Shown one piece after another: positions 43,900-53,476 of a stretch of DNA of 64,000 nt. Made by a program: the position numbers and the translations under genes. Position 1 is the first letter of the stretch. Each line of letters opens with the position of its first letter. The notes below the pieces were generated by a model. The model worked only from the letters and a program-made list of their open reading frames with translations, was not told the origin of the DNA and did no database searches. The DNA is from Alphaproteobacteria bacterium (lineage in GTDB: Bacteria; Pseudomonadota; Alphaproteobacteria; GCA-2731375), in assembly GCA_016776605.1 (NCBI GenBank), contig JADHTB010000004.1, forward strand, positions 62,001 through 126,000, given 5' to 3'.

Positions 43900-45009
43900 T
43901 CATAACAGCGACAGTTGATCGTCGCCGGGCGAAGGTGGTCCGGGCGGTGGGCGGAACTGCCCGCGGTCCAATTGCTGCTCCCCCCGGCCCTGGCGCAGGC
44001 CCAGACGCCGGCAGGCCAATTCAAAGCGCCGGGCGATCAATTCCGCGTACGGTCCCGCGCCAACCATGCGTTGGTAAAACTGGCTGTCATAGTCCTTGCC
44101 GCCACGGGCCTCGCGGATGTGGCGCATGATGCGTTCGGCACGGTCGGGATAATGCTCGGTCAGCCATTCCCGCCACAGCGCCTTGATCTCCAATGGCAGG
44201 CGCAACAGGATATAGCCGGCCGCCTGGGCCCCGCCGGCGGCGGCCCGGCCCAGGATCGCCTCCATCTCCATATCCGTCAGGGCCGGGATCACCGGCGCCA
44301 CCATGACCGCCGTGGGGATTCCGGCCTTGGCCAAACTGGCCAGGGCCCCCAGGCGGCGTTCGGGCGTTGCCGCGCGTGGTTCCATGCGCCGGGCCAGATG
44401 GCGGTCCAGGGTCGTGACGGATACCGCCACCTTGACCAGGCCCCGCGCCGCCATGCCACCAAGAATATCAATATCACGGCAGATCAGATTGGATTTCGTC
44501 ACGATGGAAACGGGGTGGTTGAAGTCATCCAGCACTTTCAACAGTTCCCGGGTCACCGCCAGGCGCCGCTCTATCGGTTGATAGGGGTCTGTATTGGTAC
44601 CCAGGGCGATGGGGCGGCATTGATAGCCTTGGCGGCGCAATTCCCGCGCCAGGACTGCCGGGGCGTCGGGCTTGAACGACAGCCGGCTTTCAAAATCCAG
44701 CCCGGGCGACAGGCCCAGCCAGGCGTGGGTCGGCCGGGCAAAGCAATAGATGCAGCCATGTTCGCAGCCCCGGTAGGGATTGATCGATCTGTCAAAGCCA
44801 AGATCGGGCGATTTATTATAGCTGATGACCTTGCGGCTGCTATCCTTGGTCAGAGAGGTGCTTAAGGGGGGCGGGGCGGTGTCCAGGTTGCCCCAGCCAT
44901 CATCGCACCATTCACGATCCTGAGCCTCGTAACGGCCCGATTGGTTGCTGGCCGCGCCACGGCCACGGCGGCTGGCGGGGTGCATATTGCTTGTGCTGCT
45001 TTCATCCAT
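43900..45009 (-). CDS. PA0069-family radical SAM protein
   Basis: A 369-residue radical-SAM enzyme of the spore-photoproduct-lyase-like PA0069 group. The N-terminal segment SRRGRGAASNQSGRYEAQ is typical of the group. The cluster motif is INPYRGCEHGCIYCFARPTH (CxxxCxxC, about 78-97). ALGTNTDPYQPIE and VSIVTKSNLICRDIDIL complete the barrel core. Its reaction is unknown. It lacks the markers of the arsenosugar enzyme ArsS although arsenosugar-type transferases are divergent neighbours. Confidence 0.87.
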   Translation of the reverse strand: MDESSTSNMHPASRRGRGAASNQSGRYEAQDREWCDDGWGNLDTAPPPLSTSLTKDSSRKVISYNKSPDLGFDRSINPYRGCEHGCIYCFARPTHAWLGLSPGLDFESRLSFKPDAPAVLARELRRQGYQCRPIALGTNTDPYQPIERRLAVTRELLKVLDDFNHPVSIVTKSNLICRDIDILGGMAARGLVKVAVSVTTLDRHLARRMEPRAATPERRLGALASLAKAGIPTAVMVAPVIPALTDMEMEAILGRAAAGGAQAAGYILLRLPLEIKALWREWLTEHYPDRAERIMRHIREARGGKDYDSQFYQRMVGAGPYAELIARRFELACRRLGLRQGRGEQQLDRGQFRPPPGPPSPGDDQLSLL

Positions 45010-45085
45010 GAGGGATGGACTCTACGGCACATACAGAACAAATCAAGAACATAATGCAGCGCGATTTTCCGCTATAATGGCCGCC

Positions 45086-45766
45086 ATGATTTCAGTCGTC
45101 ATACCCACTCTGAACGCCGCGTCCAGCCTGCCCGGCACCTTGGCGGCCCTGAAGCCGGGCCGGGATACCGGCCTGGTGTCAGAAGTGCTGATCAGCGACG
45201 GCGGCTCCACCGACGGGACCCAGGCGCTTGCCCTGGCAGCCGGCGCCCGTGTGGTAGGTGGACCGGCGGGGCGGGGCGGGCAATTGCAACGCGGCGCCGT
45301 GGCGGCGGGCGGCGAGTGGCTGTTGTTCCTGCACGGCGACACCGTGCTGGCGCCCGAATGGCTGTTCGCGGTGGAGGACTTCGTGGCCAATACCAATAAT
45401 AGCGCCCGGGCGGCGGCATTCCGCTTCTCCCTGGATGACGAATGCCCGGCAGCCCGGCGTCTGGAGCGGATCGTGGCCTGGCGCTGCACCACATTCGGCC
45501 TGCCATTCGGTGATCAGGGTTTGTTGCTGTCCCGGCGCTTTTATGGCCAGGTTGGCGGCTTCCGTGACCTTCCCCTGATGGAGGATGTCAATCTGGTCCG
45601 CCGGATTGGACGGCGGCGGTTAAGCATGCTGCCGGTGGCGGCCACGACCTCGGCCCGGCGTTATCAGCGCGGCGGCTATTGGCGCCGCCCGGCCCGCAAT
45701 CTGCTTTGCCTGGGCCTGTATTTTCTAGGCGTACCGCCGCGCTTCCTTATCCAGCTGTACGAATGA
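45086..45766 (+). CDS. Glycosyltransferase, TIGR04283 family
   Basis: A 226-residue GT-A (GT2-like) transferase. ISVVIPTLNAASSLPGTLAAL starts the fold; EVLISDGGSTDGT and LLFLHGDTVLAPEW provide the nucleotide-sugar and metal site. LMEDVNLVRRIGRRR is the acceptor-side motif. Members of this family are linked to arsenosugar biosynthesis when they sit beside TIGR04282 proteins, as here, but many genomes have the pair without arsenic genes. The longer frame from 44945 has no support. Confidence 0.85.
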   Translation: MISVVIPTLNAASSLPGTLAALKPGRDTGLVSEVLISDGGSTDGTQALALAAGARVVGGPAGRGGQLQRGAVAAGGEWLLFLHGDTVLAPEWLFAVEDFVANTNNSARAAAFRFSLDDECPAARRLERIVAWRCTTFGLPFGDQGLLLSRRFYGQVGGFRDLPLMEDVNLVRRIGRRRLSMLPVAATTSARRYQRGGYWRRPARNLLCLGLYFLGVPPRFLIQLYE

Positions 45767-45773
45767 GGGCGGC

Positions 45774-46358
45774 ATGAGACGGGGCCAGTTGATTCTATTC
45801 GTCAAAGCGCCACGGCTGGGCGCCGTCAAGACCCGCCTGGGCGCGGCCATTGGCAGGCTGGCTGCCTGGCGCTTCTATAATGCCATGCTAACCGGACTAT
45901 GGCGCCGCCTGGGCCGCGATGGCCGCTGGCGGACCGTGCTGGCCGTCAGCCCGGATCAAGGCGCCGCGCGCTGGCCCACGGGTCTGCCCCGCCAGCCCCA
46001 GGGCCAGGGCGATCTGGGCCAGCGCATGGCCAGGGCCATGCTGGCCCATGTAGGCCCGGTGGTTCTTGTCGGTGGTGATATTCCAGATCTGGACAGGCGC
46101 CACATAGCGCAGGCGCTGCAGGCACTGAAACGGGCCGACGTGGTCTTCGGACCGGCCGCCGACGGTGGTTTCTGGTTGGTTGGTCTGCGCCGCGGCCAGT
46201 GGGCCGGGCGGCTGTTCCGCCAGGTACGCTGGTCCAGTCCGCACGCCCTGGCCGATACCCTGGCCAATCTGCCGCCGACGGCACGGACGGCCATGCTGGA
46301 AACCCTAGCGGATGTGGATACGCCCGCCGACTATGCCAGCTATTTGGCGGATCAATAA
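45774..46358 (+). CDS. DUF2064/TIGR04282 glycosyltransferase-like protein
   Basis: A 194-residue nucleotidyl/glycosyl-transferase-like protein. LILFVKAPRLGAVKTRLG at the start and VVLVGGDIPDLDRRHIAQAL and FGPAADGGFWLVGLRRG (about 100-142) are diagnostic of DUF2064. It follows the TIGR04283 gene by seven bases, and the two probably act on the same product. Its TAA stop is separated by one base from repeat copy H. Confidence 0.85.
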   Translation: MRRGQLILFVKAPRLGAVKTRLGAAIGRLAAWRFYNAMLTGLWRRLGRDGRWRTVLAVSPDQGAARWPTGLPRQPQGQGDLGQRMARAMLAHVGPVVLVGGDIPDLDRRHIAQALQALKRADVVFGPAADGGFWLVGLRRGQWAGRLFRQVRWSSPHALADTLANLPPTARTAMLETLADVDTPADYASYLADQ

Positions 46359-46359
46359 C

Positions 46360-46462
46360 GAGAGCAATTTTCAATTAGTTGGAGTCGCTTTCGCGACTTA
46401 AGTGATTGGTTCAATTGCTCTATCTTTAAGAGTCCGAGTGCATTTTCTTCAAATGCGCTCTA
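46360..46462 (+). repeat. Two-hairpin intergenic repeat, copy H (type 2)
   Basis: Complete 103-bp copy between convergent genes. Hairpin 1: AGAGCAATT and AATTGCTCT around GAGTCGC/GCGACTT with a TTTC loop. Hairpin 2: GAGTGCATTT/AAATGCGCTC (one T-G pair). The hairpin-2 end supplies the moaB stop codon TAG (46462-46460). Confidence 0.85.
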
Positions 46463-47005
46463 GGCGTTCGTCGGCAAATGTTCCTGCAGGCGGGGCATCA
46501 TTTCGGCAAAATTACAGGGCCGGAAGCGGATATCCAGTTGATCCTTGAGGATGTGGTCCCAACCATCCCGGCAGGCCCCCGGCGAGCCCGGCAAGGCAAA
46601 CAAATAGGTGCCGCCCGCGACCCCGGCCGTGGCGCGGGACTGGATTGTCGAAGTGCCGATGAGTTTGAAACTGATCTGGCGAAAAATTTCACCAAACCCG
46701 GCGATTTCTTTTTCGTAGACCTGGGCAAAGGCTTCCGGTGTGACATCCCGGCCCGTGACCCCGGTGCCGCCGGTGGAAATCACCACCTCTATCGCCGGAT
46801 CCGCGATCCAGGTCTTCAACTGCCCGATAATCGCGGGCACATCGTCCTTTACGATGGCCCGGCCGGCCAGTTCGTGGCCGGCCTTGCTTAACCGCTCGAC
46901 CAAAATATCGCCCGACTTGTCATCGGCCAGGGAACGGCTGTCGGAGACCGTCAGAACAGCTATTTTGATGGGGCGAAAGGTGATTTTTTCATCAATTCCG
47001 GGCAT
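46460..47005 (-). CDS. moaB: Molybdenum cofactor biosynthesis protein B
   Basis: A 181-residue MoaB/Mog-fold protein. FRPIKIAVLTVSDSRSLADD starts the fold, and VVISTGGTGVTGRDVTPEAF is the conserved molybdopterin-binding signature; LFALPGSPGACRDGWDHIL follows. It probably adenylylates molybdopterin or assists this. No other moa gene is in the window. The start overlaps the end of the transglycosylase gene by 14 bases. Confidence 0.92.
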   Translation of the reverse strand: MPGIDEKITFRPIKIAVLTVSDSRSLADDKSGDILVERLSKAGHELAGRAIVKDDVPAIIGQLKTWIADPAIEVVISTGGTGVTGRDVTPEAFAQVYEKEIAGFGEIFRQISFKLIGTSTIQSRATAGVAGGTYLFALPGSPGACRDGWDHILKDQLDIRFRPCNFAEMMPRLQEHLPTNA

Positions 47006-48890
47006 TGCGGGCTACCGCCTCCGTTGCATTGTCCAAGTTGAAATAGATCGGCCAATGGCCGCTCGCCGCCGCATCCAGAGACGGGCTGTCTTCGCCCAGG
47101 CGTTCCCGGTAGATCCAGAAATTAGTCAGCACCCGTTCGACGAATAGACGGCTTTCCCGCCAGGGGATACTTTCCACGAACAACAAGGGGTCGCCTTCGA
47201 ACTCCGCCTTGCCCAGCCATTTACGCAGGTTGCCGGGACCCGCGTTGTAGGCGACAGCCAAGTGGAATAGATTACCCTTTATCAAGTCATCCTTCAGCAG
47301 ATGTGTAAGATATTTCTGGCCCAGTCCAAGATTGAATTCCGGATCGAAAAGTTTTGCCTTGTTGCCTCTGTGCAAACTGCGGTCGTCAGCCATGAAGGAC
47401 GCGGTCCGGGGCATCAATTGCATCAGACCACGGGCACCCACGGGACTTTTAGCGCGGGCGTTGAAGCCAGATTCCTGCCGCATGAAGGCAAACAAAAGAG
47501 CCCGGTCCACGGCGAAGCCCTTTGTCGGTTGCCAGGGTGGCATGGGGAACAGCGCCTGATCATAAGGCCTGTCATCGCTGCCGCGCACCCCGCGGGCCAT
47601 GCGCATTTGCGTCGCCGGCAAATCCAATTTATGGGCCAGAGCCAGCAGGGATGGGCCGCTCAAATGATCGCTGCCCAGGTAACAGCGGCGCAGTTCGCGT
47701 TCCGCCTGATGCACATTGCCCACCTGGGCCAGGGCGATGGCGCGGCGGGCGCCTGGGATAGCAGCAAGCAGTGCCATGCCATTGGAGGTCAAGGGTGGCG
47801 GCGTCCAGTGCAGATCCAGATCGACGCCCAATTGCCGCGCCGCGATCAGACCATAAAAAGTACGGGGATGTTCCGCCGCCAACCGCAGCAAGGGGTTCAC
47901 CCGATCCGGCTGCCGGGCGATCAGATAGGCCCGTGCGGCCCAGAACGCACCTGCCGTGCGGTTCCATGCATCGGCTGTCTTGGAATAAGCCAGGGCCTCG
48001 AAATGCCGGGCCGCCAGATCGATTTTTTGCAGGCGCCAGGCGGACAGGCCGGCAACCCAGTCGGCATTCGAGATATGGGCGCGGGAGCGGTCCGCCGCCG
48101 GGCTGGCCAGGGCCAGGGCCCGTTTCGCGTTGCCCCGATAGAACCACCCGGACGCCACCTGGCTCAACAACGCATCGCGCTCGACCATATCCAACAAATT
48201 AGTGACGTCCCTGCGGGCCAGAAATTTCTCCGACTGCGTCAGAATTTCGCGCCGTACGTTGCGGCGAATTTTCGCTGCGATCTGGCGTACCCGGCGACGC
48301 TGGCCCGCGTTTCGCTTGCGGGGGGAACGATAATCGGGATCGGGTGCCAAATCAGCGTAGCCACGGGCGGTCCGGGGGCCGACCGGCGCAGTCGGGGCCC
48401 GATGGTTTTTCGGCTGCCGCCGCTTGGCCAGCTTGTATAGTCTGACAGCCCCCGGATGATCGGCGTATTCGGCCAGCCAGCCCTTTAATTCCCGATAGCG
48501 GGAGCGGTATTTCCTGGGATGCATATAGCGCTGGTATAGCACGTGGCCCAGCAGCAGATTGTCGTCAAGGCGCGCGATCAGACGATCCGCCGCCTTCCAC
48601 TTGCCCGTCTCCTGCAACGCGAATATAGCCTGATAGGCCGCAATGTCCGCCGGACCCAAAATCTTCGGCAGGGCCAAATTCTGGCCCAAATCCCGGCCCA
48701 AATCCTGAATTAGGCCCTCCGGCATGTTGGCGACCGGTGGCGCGACAGGCGCCGCAACGGGGCCGGTCTGTACGGCCTGGGCCGCGAATGACCCCGCCAG
48801 ACAAAATACCACGGCCAAGCCAATGGCCCGCCTTGACGCGCGAAAGCGCCAAGTAGGGCGACCGTTGTTATGGTAATGAACCTCCGGCAT
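46992..48890 (-). CDS. Soluble lytic murein transglycosylase (Slt70-like)
   Basis: A 632-residue periplasmic enzyme cutting peptidoglycan to 1,6-anhydro ends. After a signal peptide (AIGLAVVFCLAGSFAAQAVQ) comes an alpha-helical superhelical region (about 60-450). The C-terminal SLT domain (about 455-600) shows FMRQESGFNARAKSPVGARG with the catalytic Glu, LMQLMPRTA and AYNAGPGNLRKWLG. An internal basic segment (about 165-215, RRQPKNHR, RKRNAGQRRRVRQ) is unusual. It is one of three envelope hydrolases in the window. Confidence 0.92.
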   Translation of the reverse strand: MPEVHYHNNGRPTWRFRASRRAIGLAVVFCLAGSFAAQAVQTGPVAAPVAPPVANMPEGLIQDLGRDLGQNLALPKILGPADIAAYQAIFALQETGKWKAADRLIARLDDNLLLGHVLYQRYMHPRKYRSRYRELKGWLAEYADHPGAVRLYKLAKRRQPKNHRAPTAPVGPRTARGYADLAPDPDYRSPRKRNAGQRRRVRQIAAKIRRNVRREILTQSEKFLARRDVTNLLDMVERDALLSQVASGWFYRGNAKRALALASPAADRSRAHISNADWVAGLSAWRLQKIDLAARHFEALAYSKTADAWNRTAGAFWAARAYLIARQPDRVNPLLRLAAEHPRTFYGLIAARQLGVDLDLHWTPPPLTSNGMALLAAIPGARRAIALAQVGNVHQAERELRRCYLGSDHLSGPSLLALAHKLDLPATQMRMARGVRGSDDRPYDQALFPMPPWQPTKGFAVDRALLFAFMRQESGFNARAKSPVGARGLMQLMPRTASFMADDRSLHRGNKAKLFDPEFNLGLGQKYLTHLLKDDLIKGNLFHLAVAYNAGPGNLRKWLGKAEFEGDPLLFVESIPWRESRLFVERVLTNFWIYRERLGEDSPSLDAAASGHWPIYFNLDNATEAVARNARN

Positions 48891-49006
48891 ATGGTTGCTA
48901 AATAGCCCATCGGGCCAAAACCGGCAAGTCGGCGAATCAGCACGGGACCCTAGCGCGGGGCACTGCCTATTCCCGGTTACCCGGCCTTGTACGCCCGCAT
49001 ACGACG

Positions 49007-49873
49007 TCAGTTTATATCCTGTAGCCGCGCCTTGATGGCAAGAAGATCGATCCAGGCCAACCTTTTCAGCGCCGGCTGGCGCAAAAGGTAGGCGGGGTGA
49101 AAAATCGGCATGGCGGGAATAGCGTCGCCAGAGACGTTGCTACCGTCAGGCGGATATTCGAACCAGCGGCCGCGCATGCGGGTAATGCCGTCACGGCGTT
49201 CCAACAGAGTGGCGGCGGAAGTCCCGCCGACAAAGACCAGTATACGGGGAGCCACCAGTTCGACATGCCGGCGAATAAACGGCAGGCACATGGTGGTTTC
49301 TTCGATCGTCGGCTTGCGGTTGCCCGGCGGGCGCCAGGCCAGCATGTTGGTGATATAGACGCTGCCACGATCCAATCCGATAGAAGCCAGCATACGGTCA
49401 AGCAGTTGCCCCGAAACCCCGACAAAGGGCTGCCCCTGACGATCCTCGTCGGCACCGGGGGCTTCTCCGATCAACATGACCTTGGCTGCCGGGTTGCCGG
49501 CGCCGAAAACCGTAGTGGCGGCGGTCTTTTTCAGTGGACACAGATCAAAATTATCCATCACTGCCCGCAATGCAGGCAAATCGACAGCCCCCGCCGCCAG
49601 GGCGCGGGCTGAAATCTCAGCCTCGGTCCGCGCCTGCAGGGGTACCGTGGCGGCAGCCGTGGCAGCAGTCGTGGCGGCGGGCGCGACAGCGGGTCGGCTG
49701 GGCGCGCGTGACGGGGCGGGCGATAATGCCTCCACCCCGGCCCCAGCCCCGGCCGCCGCCGCCGCCATTTGGCTTTCAGCGAAACGATCGACGGGGGCCG
49801 TGCCAATGACCTCATCGACGCCGGCATCAATGTAGAAGTTCAACGCGGCGAGATAATTCCCTGTATGCTCCAT
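49007..49873 (-). CDS. Uracil-DNA glycosylase, family 4-like
   Basis: A 288-residue base-excision repair enzyme. [20 protein letters not shown] is motif 1 of family 4 UDGs, and [16 protein letters not shown] motif 2. [10 protein letters not shown] and [10 protein letters not shown] hold cysteines usable for the 4Fe-4S cluster. The first ~105 residues are an Ala/Pro/Thr-rich low-complexity extension after a short conserved start ([16 protein letters not shown]), common in alphaproteobacterial members. Confidence 0.9.
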   Translation of the reverse strand: MEHTGNYLAALNFYIDAGVDEVIGTAPVDRFAESQMAAAAAGAGAGVEALSPAPSRAPSRPAVAPAATTAATAAATVPLQARTEAEISARALAAGAVDLPALRAVMDNFDLCPLKKTAATTVFGAGNPAAKVMLIGEAPGADEDRQGQPFVGVSGQLLDRMLASIGLDRGSVYITNMLAWRPPGNRKPTIEETTMCLPFIRRHVELVAPRILVFVGGTSAATLLERRDGITRMRGRWFEYPPDGSNVSGDAIPAMPIFHPAYLLRQPALKRLAWIDLLAIKARLQDIN

Positions 49874-50022
49874 GGCAGCAAATTAGCACGCCTTGGGGAT
49901 TTGAAACAGCGCGCGTGGTCCGCGCGCGCCATAGGTCCATGTGGGGTCTCATATCGGGACCATTGACCCGCCGGATGGTTCGGCGGCATAACGGGCCACA
50001 TTCATAAGCTGGTGCAGTAAGG

Positions 50023-51696
50023 ATGAATGCCATGGAACGCGAATCGATGGAAGTGGATGTGCTGATTGTCGGCGCGGGGCCGGCTGGCCTGTCGGCGGCG
50101 ATCCGGCTGATGCAGATGGCCCAAGAGGCCAGCGTCGAGCTGTCGGTTTGCGTGCTTGAAAAAGGCTCCGAGGTCGGCGCCCATATCATGTCGGGCGCAG
50201 TGCTGGAGCCCCGCGCCCTGGACGAGCTGATCCCTGATTGGGCCGAGCGCGGGGCGCCCTTGAATGTTCCGGTGACAGCCGAAAAATTCATGTTTCTAAC
50301 GGCGGTCAATTCAATCCCGTTGCCAAACATCGTGTTGCCCAAGGCAACCCATAACGACGGCAATTACATCGTCTCGCTGGGCAATGTCTGCCGCTGGCTG
50401 GCAGAGCAGGCCGAGGCGATGGGGGTCGAAATTTTTCCAGGCTTTGCCGCCTCCGAGCTGTTGTTCCACGACGATGGCCGGGTCAAGGGCGTGATCACCG
50501 GGATCATGGGCATCAATGCCCAGGGAGAGCAAAAGCCGGCCTACGAGGCGGGCATGGAACTGCATGCCAAATACACCCTGTTTGGCGAAGGCTGCCGGGG
50601 CTCGTTGTCGCAGCAATTGCTGAAACGCTTTGATCTGGACAAGGATTGTCAGCCGCAGACCTATGGCATCGGCCTCAAGGAACTTTGGGAGGTTCCCGAC
50701 GACGTGCACCGCGAAGGCCTGGTGGTGCATACCGCCGGCTGGCCCATGGACAATGCCACCTATGGCGGCTCGTTCCTGTATCACCTGGACAACAATCAGG
50801 TCGCCATCGGCTTCGTCATCGCCCTGGATTACCAGAACCCCTATCTCTCGCCGTTCGACGAATTTCAGCGCTACAAGACCCATCCCGACATCAGCTGCCA
50901 CCTGAAAGGGGGCAAGCGTATCGCCTATGGCGCCCGGGCCCTGAACGAGGGCGGTTTGCAATCCATACCCGGTCTGGTGTTTCCCGGCGGCGCCTTGATC
51001 GGTTGCAGCGCCGGCTTCCTGAACGTGCCTAAAATCAAGGGCAGCCACAATGCCATCAAGACCGGCATGCTGGCGGCCGAAGCGGCGTTCGAGGCAATCC
51101 AGACCGCGAATACCGCGGGCGAGGAGATGCCCCAGGCGGTACTGGAAAATTATCCGGCCGCTCTGCGCGAATCCTGGGTTTGGAAGGAATTGATCGCGGC
51201 CCGCAATTTCCGCCCGGCATTCGCCAAATGGGGCTTGATTGGCGGCACGCTTTACAACGGCATTGATCAATTCCTTGGCGGCCATGTGGGCTGGACCCTG
51301 AACAATCCGCATAAAGATCACGAAAGCCTGAAGCCAAAGGAACAATCGCAGGCCATCGACTATCCCAAACCCGATGGGATATACAGTTTCGACAAATTAT
51401 CCTCGGTCTTTATTTCCAACACCAATCATGAAGAAGATCAACCGGTGCATCTGCGTCTGGCCGACCCGAACGTGCCGGTGGAACACAATCTGGCTCTTTA
51501 TGATGCACCGGAACAGCGTTATTGCCCCGCTGGCGTCTACGAAATCCTGACCAATGACGATGGCGGCAACGCGCGGCTGCAAATCAGTGCGCAGAATTGC
51601 CTGCATTGCAAAACCTGTGACATCAAGGATCCAACACAGAATATTACCTGGACAACGCCGGAGGGAACGGGTGGCCCGAACTATCCAAATATGTAG
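50023..51696 (+). CDS. Electron transfer flavoprotein-ubiquinone oxidoreductase
   Basis: A 557-residue membrane-associated flavoprotein that passes electrons from ETF to ubiquinone. FAD binding: VDVLIVGAGPAGLSAAIRL; FAD/quinone domain with EKGSEVGAHIMSGAVLEP. The C-terminal 4Fe-4S site is in QNCLHCKTCDIKDPTQNITW. It serves acyl-CoA dehydrogenases, in keeping with the hydratase and CoA-transferase genes here. The ATG at 50032 is better spaced from the AAGG than that at 50023, so either start may be used. Confidence 0.96.
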   Translation: MNAMERESMEVDVLIVGAGPAGLSAAIRLMQMAQEASVELSVCVLEKGSEVGAHIMSGAVLEPRALDELIPDWAERGAPLNVPVTAEKFMFLTAVNSIPLPNIVLPKATHNDGNYIVSLGNVCRWLAEQAEAMGVEIFPGFAASELLFHDDGRVKGVITGIMGINAQGEQKPAYEAGMELHAKYTLFGEGCRGSLSQQLLKRFDLDKDCQPQTYGIGLKELWEVPDDVHREGLVVHTAGWPMDNATYGGSFLYHLDNNQVAIGFVIALDYQNPYLSPFDEFQRYKTHPDISCHLKGGKRIAYGARALNEGGLQSIPGLVFPGGALIGCSAGFLNVPKIKGSHNAIKTGMLAAEAAFEAIQTANTAGEEMPQAVLENYPAALRESWVWKELIAARNFRPAFAKWGLIGGTLYNGIDQFLGGHVGWTLNNPHKDHESLKPKEQSQAIDYPKPDGIYSFDKLSSVFISNTNHEEDQPVHLRLADPNVPVEHNLALYDAPEQRYCPAGVYEILTNDDGGNARLQISAQNCLHCKTCDIKDPTQNITWTTPEGTGGPNYPNM

Positions 51697-53476
51697 CCCG
51701 TTGTCACGCGTTACGCCATTGTCCCGCGCCACGGCGTTGTTGGCGGCCGCGGCGCTGTCGCTGCCGCTGTTGTCGGGTTGCGCCAATTCCGCGTCCGAAC
51801 AGAGTGGCAAAGCGATGGCGGCAACCGCCGGGGTATCGGCGCGCACCTCGCCATTGGGGTATTATCTATCGGGGCGGCTGGCCCGTGACGAACAGGACGC
51901 GGTCCGCGCGGCGGACTTTTACAATATCGCCCTTGCCGCCGATCCCGGCAATCAGACCCTGTTGCAAAGAACCATGGTCATGATGCTGGCCGAAGGGCGT
52001 GTGCCCCGCGCCATGGAGTTGGCGAAACGCCGGATCGTCCATCAGGACGATGCCGCAATGGCGCGGTTGATTTTAGCGACGGACGCCATTCGCGCCAACG
52101 ATCTGTCGGTGGCCCGCATGCATCTGCAACGCGCCTCCCGGGCGGACTATATGTCATTGCTACAGCCTTTGCTGTTAGCCTGGGTCGAGGCCGGGGACAA
52201 TCAATTCGACAAGGCCAAAAAGGCCCTGGATCAGCTTAACAGCCGGACTGTCTTCGCCCCTTTTCGCACCTATCACACCGCCCTGGTCAGTGATTTTGCC
52301 GGCCATGATAAGATAGCCGCGGCAGCCTTTACGGAAACCCTGAAAAGCAGCGCCCGGCGCGTCACCAGGGTAACCCTGCATTATGGCGGTTTTTTGAGCC
52401 GCAGCGGCCAACAGGATAAAGCGGAAGCACTGTTCGACAGTTTCCTGACACGGGTTCCCGGCAATCCGGTGATCAGCGATGCCCGCGATCAATTGCGCCA
52501 GGGCAAGTCCCTGTCGGCGCCGGTAAATTCAGTGGCCGACGGCGTGGCCGAGGCATTTCTGTCCGCCGGCTTCGCCATAACCGGGACGCGGGGGAGTGAG
52601 ACAGCCAGGATTTATTCCCATCTTGCCCTGCATCTACGCCCCGACCTGGGCGCGGCGCGCATGCTCCTGGCCGAGGTTTTAGAGGGTCAGGAGCGATTTG
52701 AAGACGCGATCACCGCCTATGGGAAAATCCCAAAAACTTCATCCTATCATTGGAATGCCCGCATCCGCACGGCCGCCAATATGAACAATCTGGATCGAAT
52801 TGAAGAAACCGTGGCGTTGCTGCGCGGCATGGCGAAAGAACGCCCCGAGGATACATCTGCGCTGGTTACGGTGGCCAGAATTCTGCGGTCCCAAGACCGT
52901 TTTGAAGAAGCGATCGCGGCCTTTGGAGAGGTTTTCGCGCGCATCGGCAGCCTGAAACAGCGCCATTGGAGCCTGCTATACGAGCGGGGTATCGCCCTGG
53001 AGCGGTCAAAGCAATGGAAAGCCGCCGAAGCCGACTTCCTGAAGGCATTGGAATTCAGACCAGACGAGCCCAGAGTGCTCAATTATCTGGGTTACTCCTG
53101 GATTGATCAGGGCCTCAATCTGGACCGGGCCCGCGAAATGATCGAAAAGGCTGTTTCGCAGCGGCCGAACGACGGCTACGTGGTGGATAGTCTCGGCTGG
53201 GTATATTATCGTCTGGGACAATATGACGAAGCTGTCAAACATCTGGAGCGGGCAGTGGAATTGCGGCCCCAGGACCCCATTATAAATGACCACCTGGGCG
53301 ACGCTTATTGGCGGGCCGGACGGAAGCTTGAAGCTAATTTCCAATGGAGCCATGCGATTGCCCTTGGCGCCGAGAAAAAATCGATCCCTGGCATCCTGGA
53401 CAAGCTGAGCAACGGCCTGGGCCCGCCCGAAGCCCTGGGCCATGGCAAAGGCAATAAAAGCAAAAACGGTGACTGA
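51671..53476 (+). CDS. TPR-repeat lipoprotein
   Basis: A 601-residue protein with a lipoprotein signal (SLPLLSGCAN, lipobox Cys about 37) and tetratricopeptide repeats along nearly the whole length; the last ones are clearest (VLNYLGYSWIDQGLNLDRAR, YVVDSLGWVYYRLGQYDEAV, IINDHLGDAYWRAGRKLEA). It is probably an outer-membrane-anchored scaffold. The GTG at 51671 with GGAGGG six bases upstream is preferred to the longer frame from 51554, which lies inside the ETF-QO gene; the overlap is 26 bases. Confidence 0.87.
   Translation: MARTIQICSPLSRVTPLSRATALLAAAALSLPLLSGCANSASEQSGKAMAATAGVSARTSPLGYYLSGRLARDEQDAVRAADFYNIALAADPGNQTLLQRTMVMMLAEGRVPRAMELAKRRIVHQDDAAMARLILATDAIRANDLSVARMHLQRASRADYMSLLQPLLLAWVEAGDNQFDKAKKALDQLNSRTVFAPFRTYHTALVSDFAGHDKIAAAAFTETLKSSARRVTRVTLHYGGFLSRSGQQDKAEALFDSFLTRVPGNPVISDARDQLRQGKSLSAPVNSVADGVAEAFLSAGFAITGTRGSETARIYSHLALHLRPDLGAARMLLAEVLEGQERFEDAITAYGKIPKTSSYHWNARIRTAANMNNLDRIEETVALLRGMAKERPEDTSALVTVARILRSQDRFEEAIAAFGEVFARIGSLKQRHWSLLYERGIALERSKQWKAAEADFLKALEFRPDEPRVLNYLGYSWIDQGLNLDRAREMIEKAVSQRPNDGYVVDSLGWVYYRLGQYDEAVKHLERAVELRPQDPIINDHLGDAYWRAGRKLEANFQWSHAIALGAEKKSIPGILDKLSNGLGPPEALGHGKGNKSKNGD

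Noticed and set aside
43800-44024. N-terminal extension of the MaoC gene
   Set aside because: It overlaps the start of an oppositely informative region and the radical-SAM gene's 3' end; the ATG at 43799 has a clear ribosome site and matches homolog starts.
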